36,755 nucleotides of DNA from a virus: positions 1 through 36,755 of the IMG/VR virus record IMGVR_UViG_3300032241_002621; one strand, given 5' to 3'. The notes under the pieces were generated by a model, which had not been told where the DNA came from, did not search any database, and saw only the letters and a list, made by a program, of their open reading frames with translations. Numbering within the stretch: the first letter of the stretch is position 1; each line of letters begins with the position of its first letter. Position numbers and translations under genes: made by a program. Below, piece by piece: positions 30,594 to 36,470 of this stretch.

Positions 30594-32006
30594 ATGAAAA
30601 ATCTATTTTCTGGCTATTTACAATTTAGAGAAGAATCTGAAAAACACCCAATTACTTCTCGTATTAAATTGCAAAAAAAAGAAGGTTCAAAAGAGTTTAG
30701 CCCTTTTACAGTTAGTAAAAGTATGCATTCTAATTTAAGATATCTAATCAAAGCATTCGAAGATTCTCCAAATGTTGGTGTTGGATATACAACAATTGAT
30801 AAATCGGGGGAAGTAGAGCCACAACTTAAAAAGAAAAAATTATATCTAACCGGAGGTGCTGTTCGAGACCACCTAAAAGGAAAAACTCCAAAAAATTACG
30901 ATTTAGTAACAGATGCAACTCCTAGCGAAATTCGAATGATCCTCACACAGTCAGAAGCAGGATTTGTTGAAATTAAACCAAAAAATCAAGAACACGAATC
31001 AAATTCTCGTTATGATAAACTACCCAATAATGGAAGAAACAAAGTGTTTTATGCTTCACATTGGGATAAAAGTGGCAAAGAATTAGAATTTACCGTGCAA
31101 ATCAATGGCGAAGAATTCAATTTGGCAACACTCTCTAAATCTCCTAAAAGTCGTCTAATTAAGCCAGAAAAAGGAGAATCTGCTGCATCTGTGGAAGAGG
31201 ATTCTCAAAATCGTGATTTTACAATTAATTCTCTTTATATTCCTCTCACAACTTCTGATGGTGAAAACAGCGATTTAATTGATCCTCATGGTGGTGCTCA
31301 TCACTTGAAAAATGGAGAAATTAAAGCTGTAGGAGATAATTTAGAAGCAAGAGTCGCAGAAGATCCATCTATACTATTGAAATATATGAAATTGTTGTCA
31401 AGATATGGCAATACAGATAAAATTCCTGAAAAATATGCCAAATTAATCGCAAATTTTAAAGATCTAAAAGGTGTTGATAAAGATATAATCAAAAAAGAAT
31501 TTTTAAGTGGATTGGAACACCCAGATAATAATGTTAGAAAATATATTAAAACATTTCATAACACAGGTCTTTTAGGTTCTATTTTTCCTAATTATGATTT
31601 TAATCCTGATGATATGCCGCACGATTTAAAAGGTGATCGTTGGATGACAACTGCATGGATTTTAAAAAATAGAGATCCAGAAGATGCAAAGTACATGTTG
31701 ATGAATAATGGTTGGACACCCAGAGAGGCACATGATATTGCTTATTTGATTAAAATGCATCAATGGGGAGCCAATAAATTTAATGTAAATAACTTTTATG
31801 ACATGAAAAATACCCATACAGGATTGACAAAAAGCAAAATCAATGATTGGATGAAAATGTCCAAAATGCACGGACCAGAGGTAAATGCTTTTTTAAATCA
31901 TGATGATTCAGATATTGCACACCATTCCGATGGATTTGATTATATGAAAAGAAATTTGTCGACAAAAAAATACCAAGACAGTCTTAATAAACTAAAAACA
32001 TATTGA
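30594..32006 (+). CDS. CCA-adding/poly(A) polymerase-like protein with altered catalytic motif
   Basis: 470 aa. The head-domain motif reads LYLTGGAVRDHLKG (83-96) then PKNYDLVTDATPSEI (99-113), close to class II tRNA nucleotidyltransferases and poly(A) polymerases. However, the first Asp of the catalytic D-x-D is Asn101 (N-Y-D). NRDFTINSLYIPL (206-218), LIDPHGG (228-234) and VAEDPSILLKYMKLLSRYG (254-272) continue the family pattern but lack the usual LRA-type arginines. A helical C-terminal region (about 280-470) follows. An N-terminal extension of 80 residues begins MKNLFSGYLQFREESEKHP, like the other putative capsid-targeted proteins. It may act on tRNA ends or be a catalytically changed relative. 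Confidence 0.7.
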   Translation: MKNLFSGYLQFREESEKHPITSRIKLQKKEGSKEFSPFTVSKSMHSNLRYLIKAFEDSPNVGVGYTTIDKSGEVEPQLKKKKLYLTGGAVRDHLKGKTPKNYDLVTDATPSEIRMILTQSEAGFVEIKPKNQEHESNSRYDKLPNNGRNKVFYASHWDKSGKELEFTVQINGEEFNLATLSKSPKSRLIKPEKGESAASVEEDSQNRDFTINSLYIPLTTSDGENSDLIDPHGGAHHLKNGEIKAVGDNLEARVAEDPSILLKYMKLLSRYGNTDKIPEKYAKLIANFKDLKGVDKDIIKKEFLSGLEHPDNNVRKYIKTFHNTGLLGSIFPNYDFNPDDMPHDLKGDRWMTTAWILKNRDPEDAKYMLMNNGWTPREAHDIAYLIKMHQWGANKFNVNNFYDMKNTHTGLTKSKINDWMKMSKMHGPEVNAFLNHDDSDIAHHSDGFDYMKRNLSTKKYQDSLNKLKTY

Positions 32007-32027
32007 TATAATTCAATCTATATAACC

Positions 32028-32054
32028 ATGAGTAATTTACTCACGGGGGAATGA
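32028..32054 (+). promoter_or_regulatory. 8-codon leader frame overlapping a 15-base palindrome
   Basis: ATG at 32028 opens a frame MSNLLTGE ending in TGA directly before the ATG at 32055. It holds the perfect dyad TGAGTAA-T-TTACTCA (32029-32043) and the SD-like GGGGGAA of the next gene. Either a short leader peptide coupled to the downstream start or an operator over the ribosome site would fit. Confidence 0.4.
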
Positions 32055-32393
32055 ATGGACTATCAAGCCTACAAGAAAATTGTTTCTATACTAAAGGAAA
32101 AATGTCCTTTAGCGTTTCCTGTAAGTGTGCGTAGAGTAAAACTGAATAAATTGGACGGGGATTGTTTGCTTCATGAAAAAAAATTCTTTATTCGTATCAA
32201 CATTGAATTATCAGAACAATCATCCATTGATACACTATTACACGAATGGGCTCATGCCCGAGCTTGGAATCATTTGCACGATTCATTGAGTTGTGAACAA
32301 TTTAAACAATCTTGTCATGATGCTTCATGGGGAGTGGCATACAGTGAAGTTTATCGTATCTATGAACAGTTTTATATACTAAAAAATCAATAA
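32055..32393 (+). CDS. putative small zinc metalloprotease-like protein (HEWAH)
   Basis: 112 aa. DTLLHEWAHARAWN has the HExxH zinc site (His63, Glu64, His67). Downstream YSEVYRIYEQF offers Glu98 as a possible third ligand or partner, and HDASW (88-92) adds another His. This is the plan of gluzincin-like, SprT-like or ImmA-like domains in phages. SprT relatives act in DNA-protein crosslink repair or as regulators. The ATG follows the leader frame directly, with GGGGGAA overlapping it. The protein is short and lacks a second domain. Zinc peptidase activity is likely but not certain. Confidence 0.65.
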   Translation: MDYQAYKKIVSILKEKCPLAFPVSVRRVKLNKLDGDCLLHEKKFFIRINIELSEQSSIDTLLHEWAHARAWNHLHDSLSCEQFKQSCHDASWGVAYSEVYRIYEQFYILKNQ

Positions 32394-32410
32394 TTACACT
32401 CTATCAAAGA

Positions 32411-33286
32411 ATGGAATACTTAGTAAGTGCTGAAAATAAAATATATGATCATTGGCAGCTCGAATTATTGATCGAAAGTTTTAAACAAAATGGTTGCCAA
32501 AATGATTTATTATTATGTTTGGCAGATTATGACTCTTCAATAAATCCAGATTTTTGGAGAAATATATCAGAACATCAAAGAATATATGCACATCAAAATA
32601 TTGGACAAATTCGTGGATATCACCCACTTAATTCACTCTATTCCACTCTTTGGGCCAATCAATATAAATTAATCAATCAACCATTTGTTTCTATTCCAAC
32701 CGATGTGGTTTTAAGAGAACCATTAAATGTTGAATTTTTAAATAATGGATATCCAGAAGTTATTTTTTCGCCAAATCCATTTTTTACTTTCAATTTGGCA
32801 AAAGAACATGTTGGACCATTTTGGAAACAAAGTTTTAGAACTCAAGAATACTATAAAAACTCTTGGGTTCCAATCGGACCAATTGTGGTTTTCAATAATG
32901 TTCCCTCCACAATGTTTGAAAGAACAATTTTCTTGGCCGAAAGATTGGCATTGCAACAACTTTTAGATGGAAAAAATATTTGGGAACACACGATTCAATT
33001 GGCTTGGTCAATGAATTTGGCAGACCTTTTGGGAAAAGTGACAATTAAAGCAGATTATTCTTTAACAATGAATATGCTCAGTAATAATAATGCTGCATTT
33101 ATTCATTATGAGCATGGAATGCCTCCTATATTCAATAAATTAATGTTTCAATATGAACCGCCAAACTTTTTCGCAATGGGAGATCCAATGCAAATACTTT
33201 CAGATAATTTCCCAACCCCAAGTGCTTATTTTATGTCAGAATTGGCAAAAATCAGTCTAAATTCCAGAAAGAAAAAACACGAATAG
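32411..33286 (+). CDS. GT-A-like protein with degenerate metal motif
   Basis: 291 aa. It opens MEYLVSAENKIYDHWQLELL, then a Rossmann-like half with QPFVSIPTDVVL (90-101), where the DxD position reads IPTDVV, so only one Asp of the usual pair remains. VPIGPIVVFNN (153-163) and late aromatic repeats (YEHGMPPIFNKLMFQYEPPN) follow. The plan resembles GT-A or alpha-galactosyltransferase-like proteins, possibly inactive. No strong SD precedes the ATG at 32411. A -1 reading frame stays open beyond its stop (see findings). The sugar and acceptor are unknown. Confidence 0.5.
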   Translation: MEYLVSAENKIYDHWQLELLIESFKQNGCQNDLLLCLADYDSSINPDFWRNISEHQRIYAHQNIGQIRGYHPLNSLYSTLWANQYKLINQPFVSIPTDVVLREPLNVEFLNNGYPEVIFSPNPFFTFNLAKEHVGPFWKQSFRTQEYYKNSWVPIGPIVVFNNVPSTMFERTIFLAERLALQQLLDGKNIWEHTIQLAWSMNLADLLGKVTIKADYSLTMNMLSNNNAAFIHYEHGMPPIFNKLMFQYEPPNFFAMGDPMQILSDNFPTPSAYFMSELAKISLNSRKKKHE

Positions 33287-33366
33287 TTGCTCTTTCTGTA
33301 AATCATGATAAAATCATTCCTTTGAAGGGTTTTCAACTGCAACTTTATCCGAAAAAGGAATTTTCA

Positions 33367-33615
33367 ATGTCCGAATTGATTGATGCAACCCCAAGTAAAA
33401 ATGAAATTTTCGGTTTGGGAGAACCTGTATTTAAATTAAAAGATCGAGATCGAGATGAAGTGATTGCTTTCATCGGAATAAACAATCAAAGGATTGGAGT
33501 TCATTTCCCCAGAACAATCGAACCACATCAAGTTGTTGCCGTCAGTGAATTTTTAAAAAGACCAAATTTTATCGAAATTTTTCAAAAATGCGTGTCGGAA
33601 ATTCCAAGAATTTAA
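33367..33615 (+). CDS. small protein of unknown function
   Basis: 82 aa from the ATG at 33367, with AAAAAGGA seven bases upstream. A TTG at 33322 would add 15 codons, but the SD supports the ATG. The protein is mixed alpha/beta (EVIAFIGINNQRIGVHFPRT then PHQVVAVSEFLKRPNFIEIF). No family is recognised. It follows the GT-like gene by 80 bases, and the upstream part of its frame is open into that gene. Its function is not known; it is likely cytosolic. Confidence 0.6.
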   Translation: MSELIDATPSKNEIFGLGEPVFKLKDRDRDEVIAFIGINNQRIGVHFPRTIEPHQVVAVSEFLKRPNFIEIFQKCVSEIPRI

Positions 33616-33627
33616 ACATGAAATAAT

Positions 33628-33635
33628 CATAAATA
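33628..33635 (+). promoter_or_regulatory. T4-late-type promoter (CATAAATA)
   Basis: TCATAAATAATC lies about 29 bases before the ATG at 33664, itself preceded by CGGAG. Same octamer as at 3667-3674, 25806-25799 and 35157-35164. Confidence 0.45.
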
Positions 33636-33663
33636 ATCATGTAAAATTAATTCACGGAGTATC

Positions 33664-33924
33664 ATGAACAACTATTGGAAAAATGTTAAAACAAAAAAAC
33701 AAATTATCAGTAAAGTAAACGGCATGTTATCCAAATTTATAGGACGTAAAGCTCAACCATTAAAAGACTTGTTTGATTCTATGCAAAGAAATGTAATTAA
33801 ATATTTTAAAAATAACCCAGATGATCTCGATACAATCATGAAACAAGATAAAAATTTTAAATATAGTTTTGAAATAGAAGAAAAAAACGGACTTGTTACC
33901 AGAGTAGAATTAAAGTATGATTAA
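33664..33924 (+). CDS. small basic protein of unknown function
   Basis: 86 aa, ATG with CGGAGT upstream. Lys-rich N-terminus (NVKTKKQIISKVNGMLSKFI), helical middle (LKDLFDSMQRNVIKYFKN) and a beta-strand C-terminus (KYSFEIEEKNGLVTRVELKY). No family is recognised. It has its own late-type promoter and stands between unrelated small genes. A DNA- or protein-binding role is possible, but nothing proves it. Confidence 0.6.
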   Translation: MNNYWKNVKTKKQIISKVNGMLSKFIGRKAQPLKDLFDSMQRNVIKYFKNNPDDLDTIMKQDKNFKYSFEIEEKNGLVTRVELKYD

Positions 33925-33976
33925 GCGGTCCTCTATTAACTTTTTTCGCCAATTTAACAATATTTAAGGAACAAAT

Positions 33977-34183
33977 TTGAAAACCATGAGAACATGCCAA
34001 TTCCTTAATGCACGAACAATCATCAAGGAATATTTTCAAACAAATAATATAATTAATTTCCAAAATGTAAAAAAATTCATCGAAAATCGCCCAACCGATG
34101 GCATCATCCTGGATCGCTACGTTGCTATGATTATCAGTATAATGAAAGGTAATACAAATGATGAAGACGCAATGTGGAGGTGA
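33977..34183 (+). CDS. small protein of unknown function, TTG start
   Basis: 68 aa. The start is chosen as TTG at 33977 because AAGGA sits six to seven bases before it; an ATG at 33986 is too far from this site. It is helical with Arg/Asn/Ile (NARTIIKEYFQTNN, NVKKFIENRPTDG, RYVAMIISIMKG). A minus-strand frame over the same DNA (33896-34189) is judged a shadow. No known family. Confidence 0.5.
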   Translation: MKTMRTCQFLNARTIIKEYFQTNNIINFQNVKKFIENRPTDGIILDRYVAMIISIMKGNTNDEDAMWR

Positions 34184-34200
34184 AACCAAATACTAATTCA

Positions 34201-34228
34201 TTGCATCTAAAATTATATTCATTATAAT
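34201..34228 (+). promoter_or_regulatory. possible sigma-70-type promoter before the GC-rich island
   Basis: TTGCAT (34201-34206) is followed after 16 bases by a perfect TATAAT (34223-34228). A second TATAAT lies at 34251-34256. The region is AT-rich, so chance is possible, but it lies directly before an island of different composition and may be a host-type promoter. Confidence 0.4.
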
Positions 34229-34273
34229 ATTATTATTATATTCATTCTAATATAATCAGAAAGGCAATCAATT

Positions 34274-34528
34274 ATGTACTATCTCGTCACAGGACAAAAT
34301 AATCAAACATGGAGAGAACAACTCTGGACATCTTTGATTGCTGGCCGTAAAGAAGAGGAGGTTGAGAAGTTCATCATGCCCTGGCTATTGACAGAGACAG
34401 ATGACCAGCCTGCTTTAGTTACTGTAACCACAAAGGGTTATACCATTACTGAGGCGGGTCTGGCTGAACTGGACCGTCGTGGAATTAATCACCTTGGGCA
34501 GCGTGCTGTGCCCAAGGTGAACGACTAG
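34274..34528 (+). CDS. unknown protein, first gene of a higher-GC island
   Basis: 84 aa with AAAGG nine bases upstream of the ATG. It opens MYYLVTGQNNQTWREQLWTS, then LIAGRKEEEVEKFIMPWLL, then VTTKGYTITEAGLAELDRRG, a winged-helix-like strand and helix end. G+C looks close to 45-50% by eye, against about 30% nearby, and codons such as CTG, GGC and GCC are used, unlike its neighbours. A perfect 11-bp hairpin lies in its last codons. Origin by recent transfer is likely. The protein could be a small DNA-binding or regulator protein; that is a guess. Confidence 0.6.
   Translation: MYYLVTGQNNQTWREQLWTSLIAGRKEEEVEKFIMPWLLTETDDQPALVTVTTKGYTITEAGLAELDRRGINHLGQRAVPKVND
34490..34519 (+). other. perfect 11-bp hairpin in the 3' end of a gene
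   Basis: CACCTTGGGCA (34490-34500) and TGCCCAAGGTG (34509-34519) form an 11-bp stem with an 8-base loop, within the last codons of the 84-aa gene. No T-run follows, so it is not a normal terminator. It might protect mRNA or control expression between the two island genes. Confidence 0.75.
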
Positions 34529-34572
34529 GTTCTGTACCCGATCTATCATCAACACCTTACAAGGAGAGAGTT

Positions 34573-34794
34573 ATGAGGTTTGCGGATTGGTGCTGTACAG
34601 TGGTCGAGAGTTATGAAAAAGATGTACACACTTATACCTTTACAGGTAAGTGTGTGGTAACTTATCAGATTTACTCAGTGGTTGTGCCGGGCAAAGAGCT
34701 TTTTGCTTATAGGCAGGGGGAATTTATTCAAAAGGCCATGCCCTCTGTTTCGGCTGATGACCGGGATTTCTCCTTATGGCCGTTTAATAATTGA
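34573..34794 (+). CDS. unknown protein, second gene of the higher-GC island
   Basis: 73 aa with a very strong SD (AAGGAGAGAG) two bases before the ATG region. The sequence MRFADWCCTVVESYEKD, then YTFTGKCVVTYQIYSVVVPG and RQGEFIQKAMPSVSADDRDF looks like a small beta-barrel with a Cys pair near the N-terminus. No family is recognised. G+C and codons match the previous gene, not the rest of the window, which supports transfer as a pair. Its role is unknown. Confidence 0.6.
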   Translation: MRFADWCCTVVESYEKDVHTYTFTGKCVVTYQIYSVVVPGKELFAYRQGEFIQKAMPSVSADDRDFSLWPFNN

Positions 34795-34796
34795 TC

Positions 34797-34928
34797 ATGA
34801 ATAAAGAAAACATGACAGATGTATGCCTGATAATTACTCTAATTACCATAGCACTCATCTGTCATGCATCTATAATCTATTGTGTTATTAAATTTATATT
34901 CTTTTTTTTTTTTTTTTTTCTTAAATGA
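34797..34928 (+). CDS. possible 43-aa hydrophobic peptide ending in poly-Phe
   Basis: A frame from ATG at 34797 (a second ATG is at 34812) gives MNKENMTDVCLIITLITIAL and a further hydrophobic stretch, then IFFFFFFF from the 18-T tract and a short end LK. It is a single membrane segment in type. No SD is visible and the same DNA is open on the other strand, so it may be incidental. Confidence 0.25.
   Translation: MNKENMTDVCLIITLITIALICHASIIYCVIKFIFFFFFFFLK
34811..34866 (+). repeat. perfect 11-bp inverted repeat with 34-base loop
   Basis: CATGACAGATG (34811-34821) and CATCTGTCATG (34856-34866) are exact inverted copies. It lies just downstream of the GC-rich island and could be the border of a mobile or recombined unit, or an RNA hairpin. 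An 18-T run follows 35 bases later. Confidence 0.7.
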
Positions 34929-35083
34929 TAACAATTTGTAGAACAATATTTATTGCCTCCTATCCATTCACCACATCTTTTTGAAATAAATATTTTATTA
35001 CATAAAATACATTTATACTCTTTTTTGTATTGTATAGGATTGCAAATGGTTGGCCTTAATTGTTTATAAGATTGTTTGTCTCC
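34877..35083 (-). pseudogene. zinc-finger fragment, possible homing-endonuclease remnant
   Basis: On the minus strand, a frame without a start codon and bounded upstream by TGA gives about 68 residues. They include KCILCNKIF, then a 17-18-residue gap to YCSTNC and a Lys run (KKKKKK from the T18 tract). CxxC-x18-CxxxC with an aromatic before the third Cys is the treble-clef-type zinc ribbon seen in HNH-type and related homing endonucleases. No intact N-terminus is present. A different frame upstream (NSVCEHLWASITEETNN) resembles HNH endings but overlaps the same DNA, so no joining is claimed. Best seen as decayed coding DNA. Confidence 0.4.
34902..34919 (+). repeat. 18-T homopolymer
   Basis: Eighteen consecutive T in the plus strand. 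Prone to slippage, so lengths may vary between genomes and affect both overlapping frames. Confidence 0.9.
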
Positions 35084-35156
35084 TCAGTGATACTAGCCCA
35101 TAAATGTTCGCAAACTGAATTTTAATTTTTTTAAAAAATTAATTTTTTTTTATTTT

Positions 35157-35164
35157 CATAAATA
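35157..35164 (+). promoter_or_regulatory. T4-late-type promoter of the fibre-like gene
   Basis: TCATAAATATG lies 40 bases before the ATG at 35205, which has AAAGGA eight bases upstream. Same core as the others listed. Confidence 0.5.
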
Positions 35165-35204
35165 TGATACACATCACCTTTAACAATAAAAAAGGACAAC
35201 ATCT

Positions 35205-35396
35205 ATGGGTGCTAGTACAACAGAAGGAACAGGTCCAGGATCAGTTACAGCAGTTAAGCCGCCAATTTATAATGGCGTTGTAAAGCCAGAAAATATCGTA
35301 GTTGATGCTCTTAAAGATTATCGAATTGATATCGAAGCATCAGGCAAGATCACCGCTGATGGTGATTTAAAAACCAATGGAGCTTTGATCGTATAA
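35205..35396 (+). CDS. N-terminal part of an interrupted fibre-like protein
   Basis: 63 aa, with a good SD and late-type promoter. MGASTTEGTGPGSVTAVKPP, then NIVVDALKDYRIDIEASGKI and TADGDLKTNGALIV, where ALIV is followed by TAA (35394-35396) and then, in the same frame, GTTTLHDDVTVSSGNITADG. The repeated TADG-type pattern is that of beta-rich tail fibre stems. The stop looks like a CAA changed to TAA. It may be a broken gene, a readthrough product, or a truncated short form. The downstream part is listed separately. Confidence 0.6.
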   Translation: MGASTTEGTGPGSVTAVKPPIYNGVVKPENIVVDALKDYRIDIEASGKITADGDLKTNGALIV

Positions 35397-35552
35397 GGAA
35401 CAACAACCCTTCATGACGATGTAACCGTATCTTCGGGAAATATCACTGCTGATGGATATATTCGTAGCAATGCAGCAGGACAATTGCTTAATACACAATT
35501 TTAAGTAACCAGCGGCACTGCAACTGTAAACTCTAATACAGATACTGATATC

Positions 35553-35882
35553 ATGACTATCAGCTATACTCCAGTAAGCAATTCTTCAAAACTTTATATC
35601 GAATTTCATACAACCTATGCCATAAGCGGTAGTGGTGTTGATGATTTTCGTTCAAGTATAGTCGTTGGAAGCACAGAAATCACTTGGCGTGATCAAATTT
35701 GGACAAACGCTACTGGTGGTGGCACAAGAAGCGGAACTATTTTCCCAATCGTTGGTGTTTATGATAATGAAGTTACTACAGCACTAATCATTAAAATTAA
35801 AGCAAGACAGAATACCGCAAATGATACACTTGTAGTTGATTTAGGAAGTTGTGTTCTACGTGTTTCAGAATTTGCTCAATAA
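35553..35882 (+). CDS. C-terminal beta-rich domain of the interrupted fibre-like protein
   Basis: 109 aa from the ATG at 35553 in the same frame as 35205, after a second in-frame TAA at 35502-35504. The domain (ISYTPVSNSSKLYIEFHTTY, then DFRSSIVVGSTEITWRDQIW, GTRSGTIFPIVGVYDNEV and TLVVDLGSCVLRVSEFAQ) looks like a small jelly-roll or fibre tip with conserved Trp and Tyr positions. No good SD is seen before the ATG, which supports its being the tail of a longer gene rather than a separate one. Whether it is made is not clear. Confidence 0.5.
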   Translation: MTISYTPVSNSSKLYIEFHTTYAISGSGVDDFRSSIVVGSTEITWRDQIWTNATGGGTRSGTIFPIVGVYDNEVTTALIIKIKARQNTANDTLVVDLGSCVLRVSEFAQ

Positions 35883-35969
35883 TACTATTATAATTTATAA
35901 GACTTATTATGGTGAAACCATTGCTGGCAGAACCCCAGTATTGAACCTAGTTTGGCAGGTGAAATAACA

Positions 35970-35996
35970 CCAAAACGATGACGTTCTTTTGTCTTT
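35970..35996. terminator. weak hairpin between convergent genes, possible terminator
   Basis: CAAAACG and CGTTcTTTTG pair with one bulged C around a 4-base loop (about 35971-35990), followed by a short T-run toward the minus-strand gene end. The stem is AT-rich and therefore weak. The rest of 35883-35970 holds nothing I recognise. Confidence 0.3.
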
Positions 35997-36373
35997 TAAT
36001 TTAAAAATTCGTCCGCATCGTCGCTCGTAACAACTTTATCATCAATAGATTTATAATTCTTGGGACTTTGAGCCTTTCCATGAATAAATGTTCGTGACTC
36101 TCCACTCTTCAATCCTTGAGTCTTTCTAGTTAGTTCCTCTTTTTGTTTGCGAATTTCATCCCTCTTTAATTGCCAAGCATTCTTTGGCTTTGATGTTTTA
36201 GAAACAACAGCATTGTCTGGTGATGATTTTCCGCTTCCCATGCCGCCAATTCCCATGCCGCCAATTCCCATACCCGCTCCAAGCAATGCACCCCCTAAAG
36301 CAACATTCTTCATCCATCCTTCTTGAACAGATTCAGGATGGTTTTCTTCAATCCACTCTTCAAATGTTTTCAT
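35996..36373 (-). CDS. putative capsid-targeted protein with Gly-rich hydrophobic segment
   Basis: 125 aa. The start MKTFEEWIEENHPESVQEGW matches the M-K-T-F/Y-x-E-F/W-I type N-terminus recalled from T4 internal head proteins, and IEE (8-10) fits a prohead protease site. A hydrophobic Gly-rich segment with GxxxG spacing (about 23-46) follows. A charged helix (QLKRDEIRKQKEELTRK) and a C-terminal polar tail end the protein. A late-type promoter (TATAAATA) lies upstream. A packaged internal protein or a small membrane-active protein are both possible; the first fits the signal better. Confidence 0.55.
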   Translation of the reverse strand: MKTFEEWIEENHPESVQEGWMKNVALGGALLGAGMGIGGMGIGGMGSGKSSPDNAVVSKTSKPKNAWQLKRDEIRKQKEELTRKTQGLKSGESRTFIHGKAQSPKNYKSIDDKVVTSDDADEFLN

Positions 36374-36400
36374 ATATTAAAACTTTCATTTAATTGCTAA

Positions 36401-36408
36401 TATTTATA
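36401..36408 (-). promoter_or_regulatory. exact T4 late promoter core (TATAAATA)
   Basis: Perfect TATAAATA on the minus strand, 28 bases before the ATG at 36373, followed by TTAGC. It is the only exact match of the T4 octamer in an intergenic position of this window. Confidence 0.6.
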
Positions 36409-36415
36409 TTTACTA

Positions 36416-36470
36416 TTTTGTATTTATTTTTTTAAAAATCATTTTTGTATTTATTTTTTTAAAAATCATT
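36416..36470. repeat. 27-base tandem repeat, two copies
   Basis: Two adjacent exact copies of a 27-base AT-rich unit (TTTTGTATTTATT...ATCAT), at 36416-36442 and 36443-36469. It lies upstream of the late-type promoter of the minus-strand gene, in non-coding DNA. Confidence 0.85.

Noticed and set aside
33269-33280. Canonical -1 frameshift site at the end of the GT-like gene
   Set aside because: The A6-C stretch is not in the X-XXY-YYZ phase of the gene, so standard slippage is not supported.
33896-34189. Minus-strand 97-aa frame
   Set aside because: No SD, odd composition with many Cys/Ile, and it opposes a plus-strand gene with a well-placed SD before TTG.
33925-34273. tRNA genes in gaps of the right part
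   Set aside because: No cloverleaf-like pairing or T-loop sequence was found there or in 35883-35995.
35205-35882. Genome-wide reassignment of TAA to Gln
   Set aside because: Nearly all other genes end in TAA, often with the next gene start overlapping it and an SD before that start.
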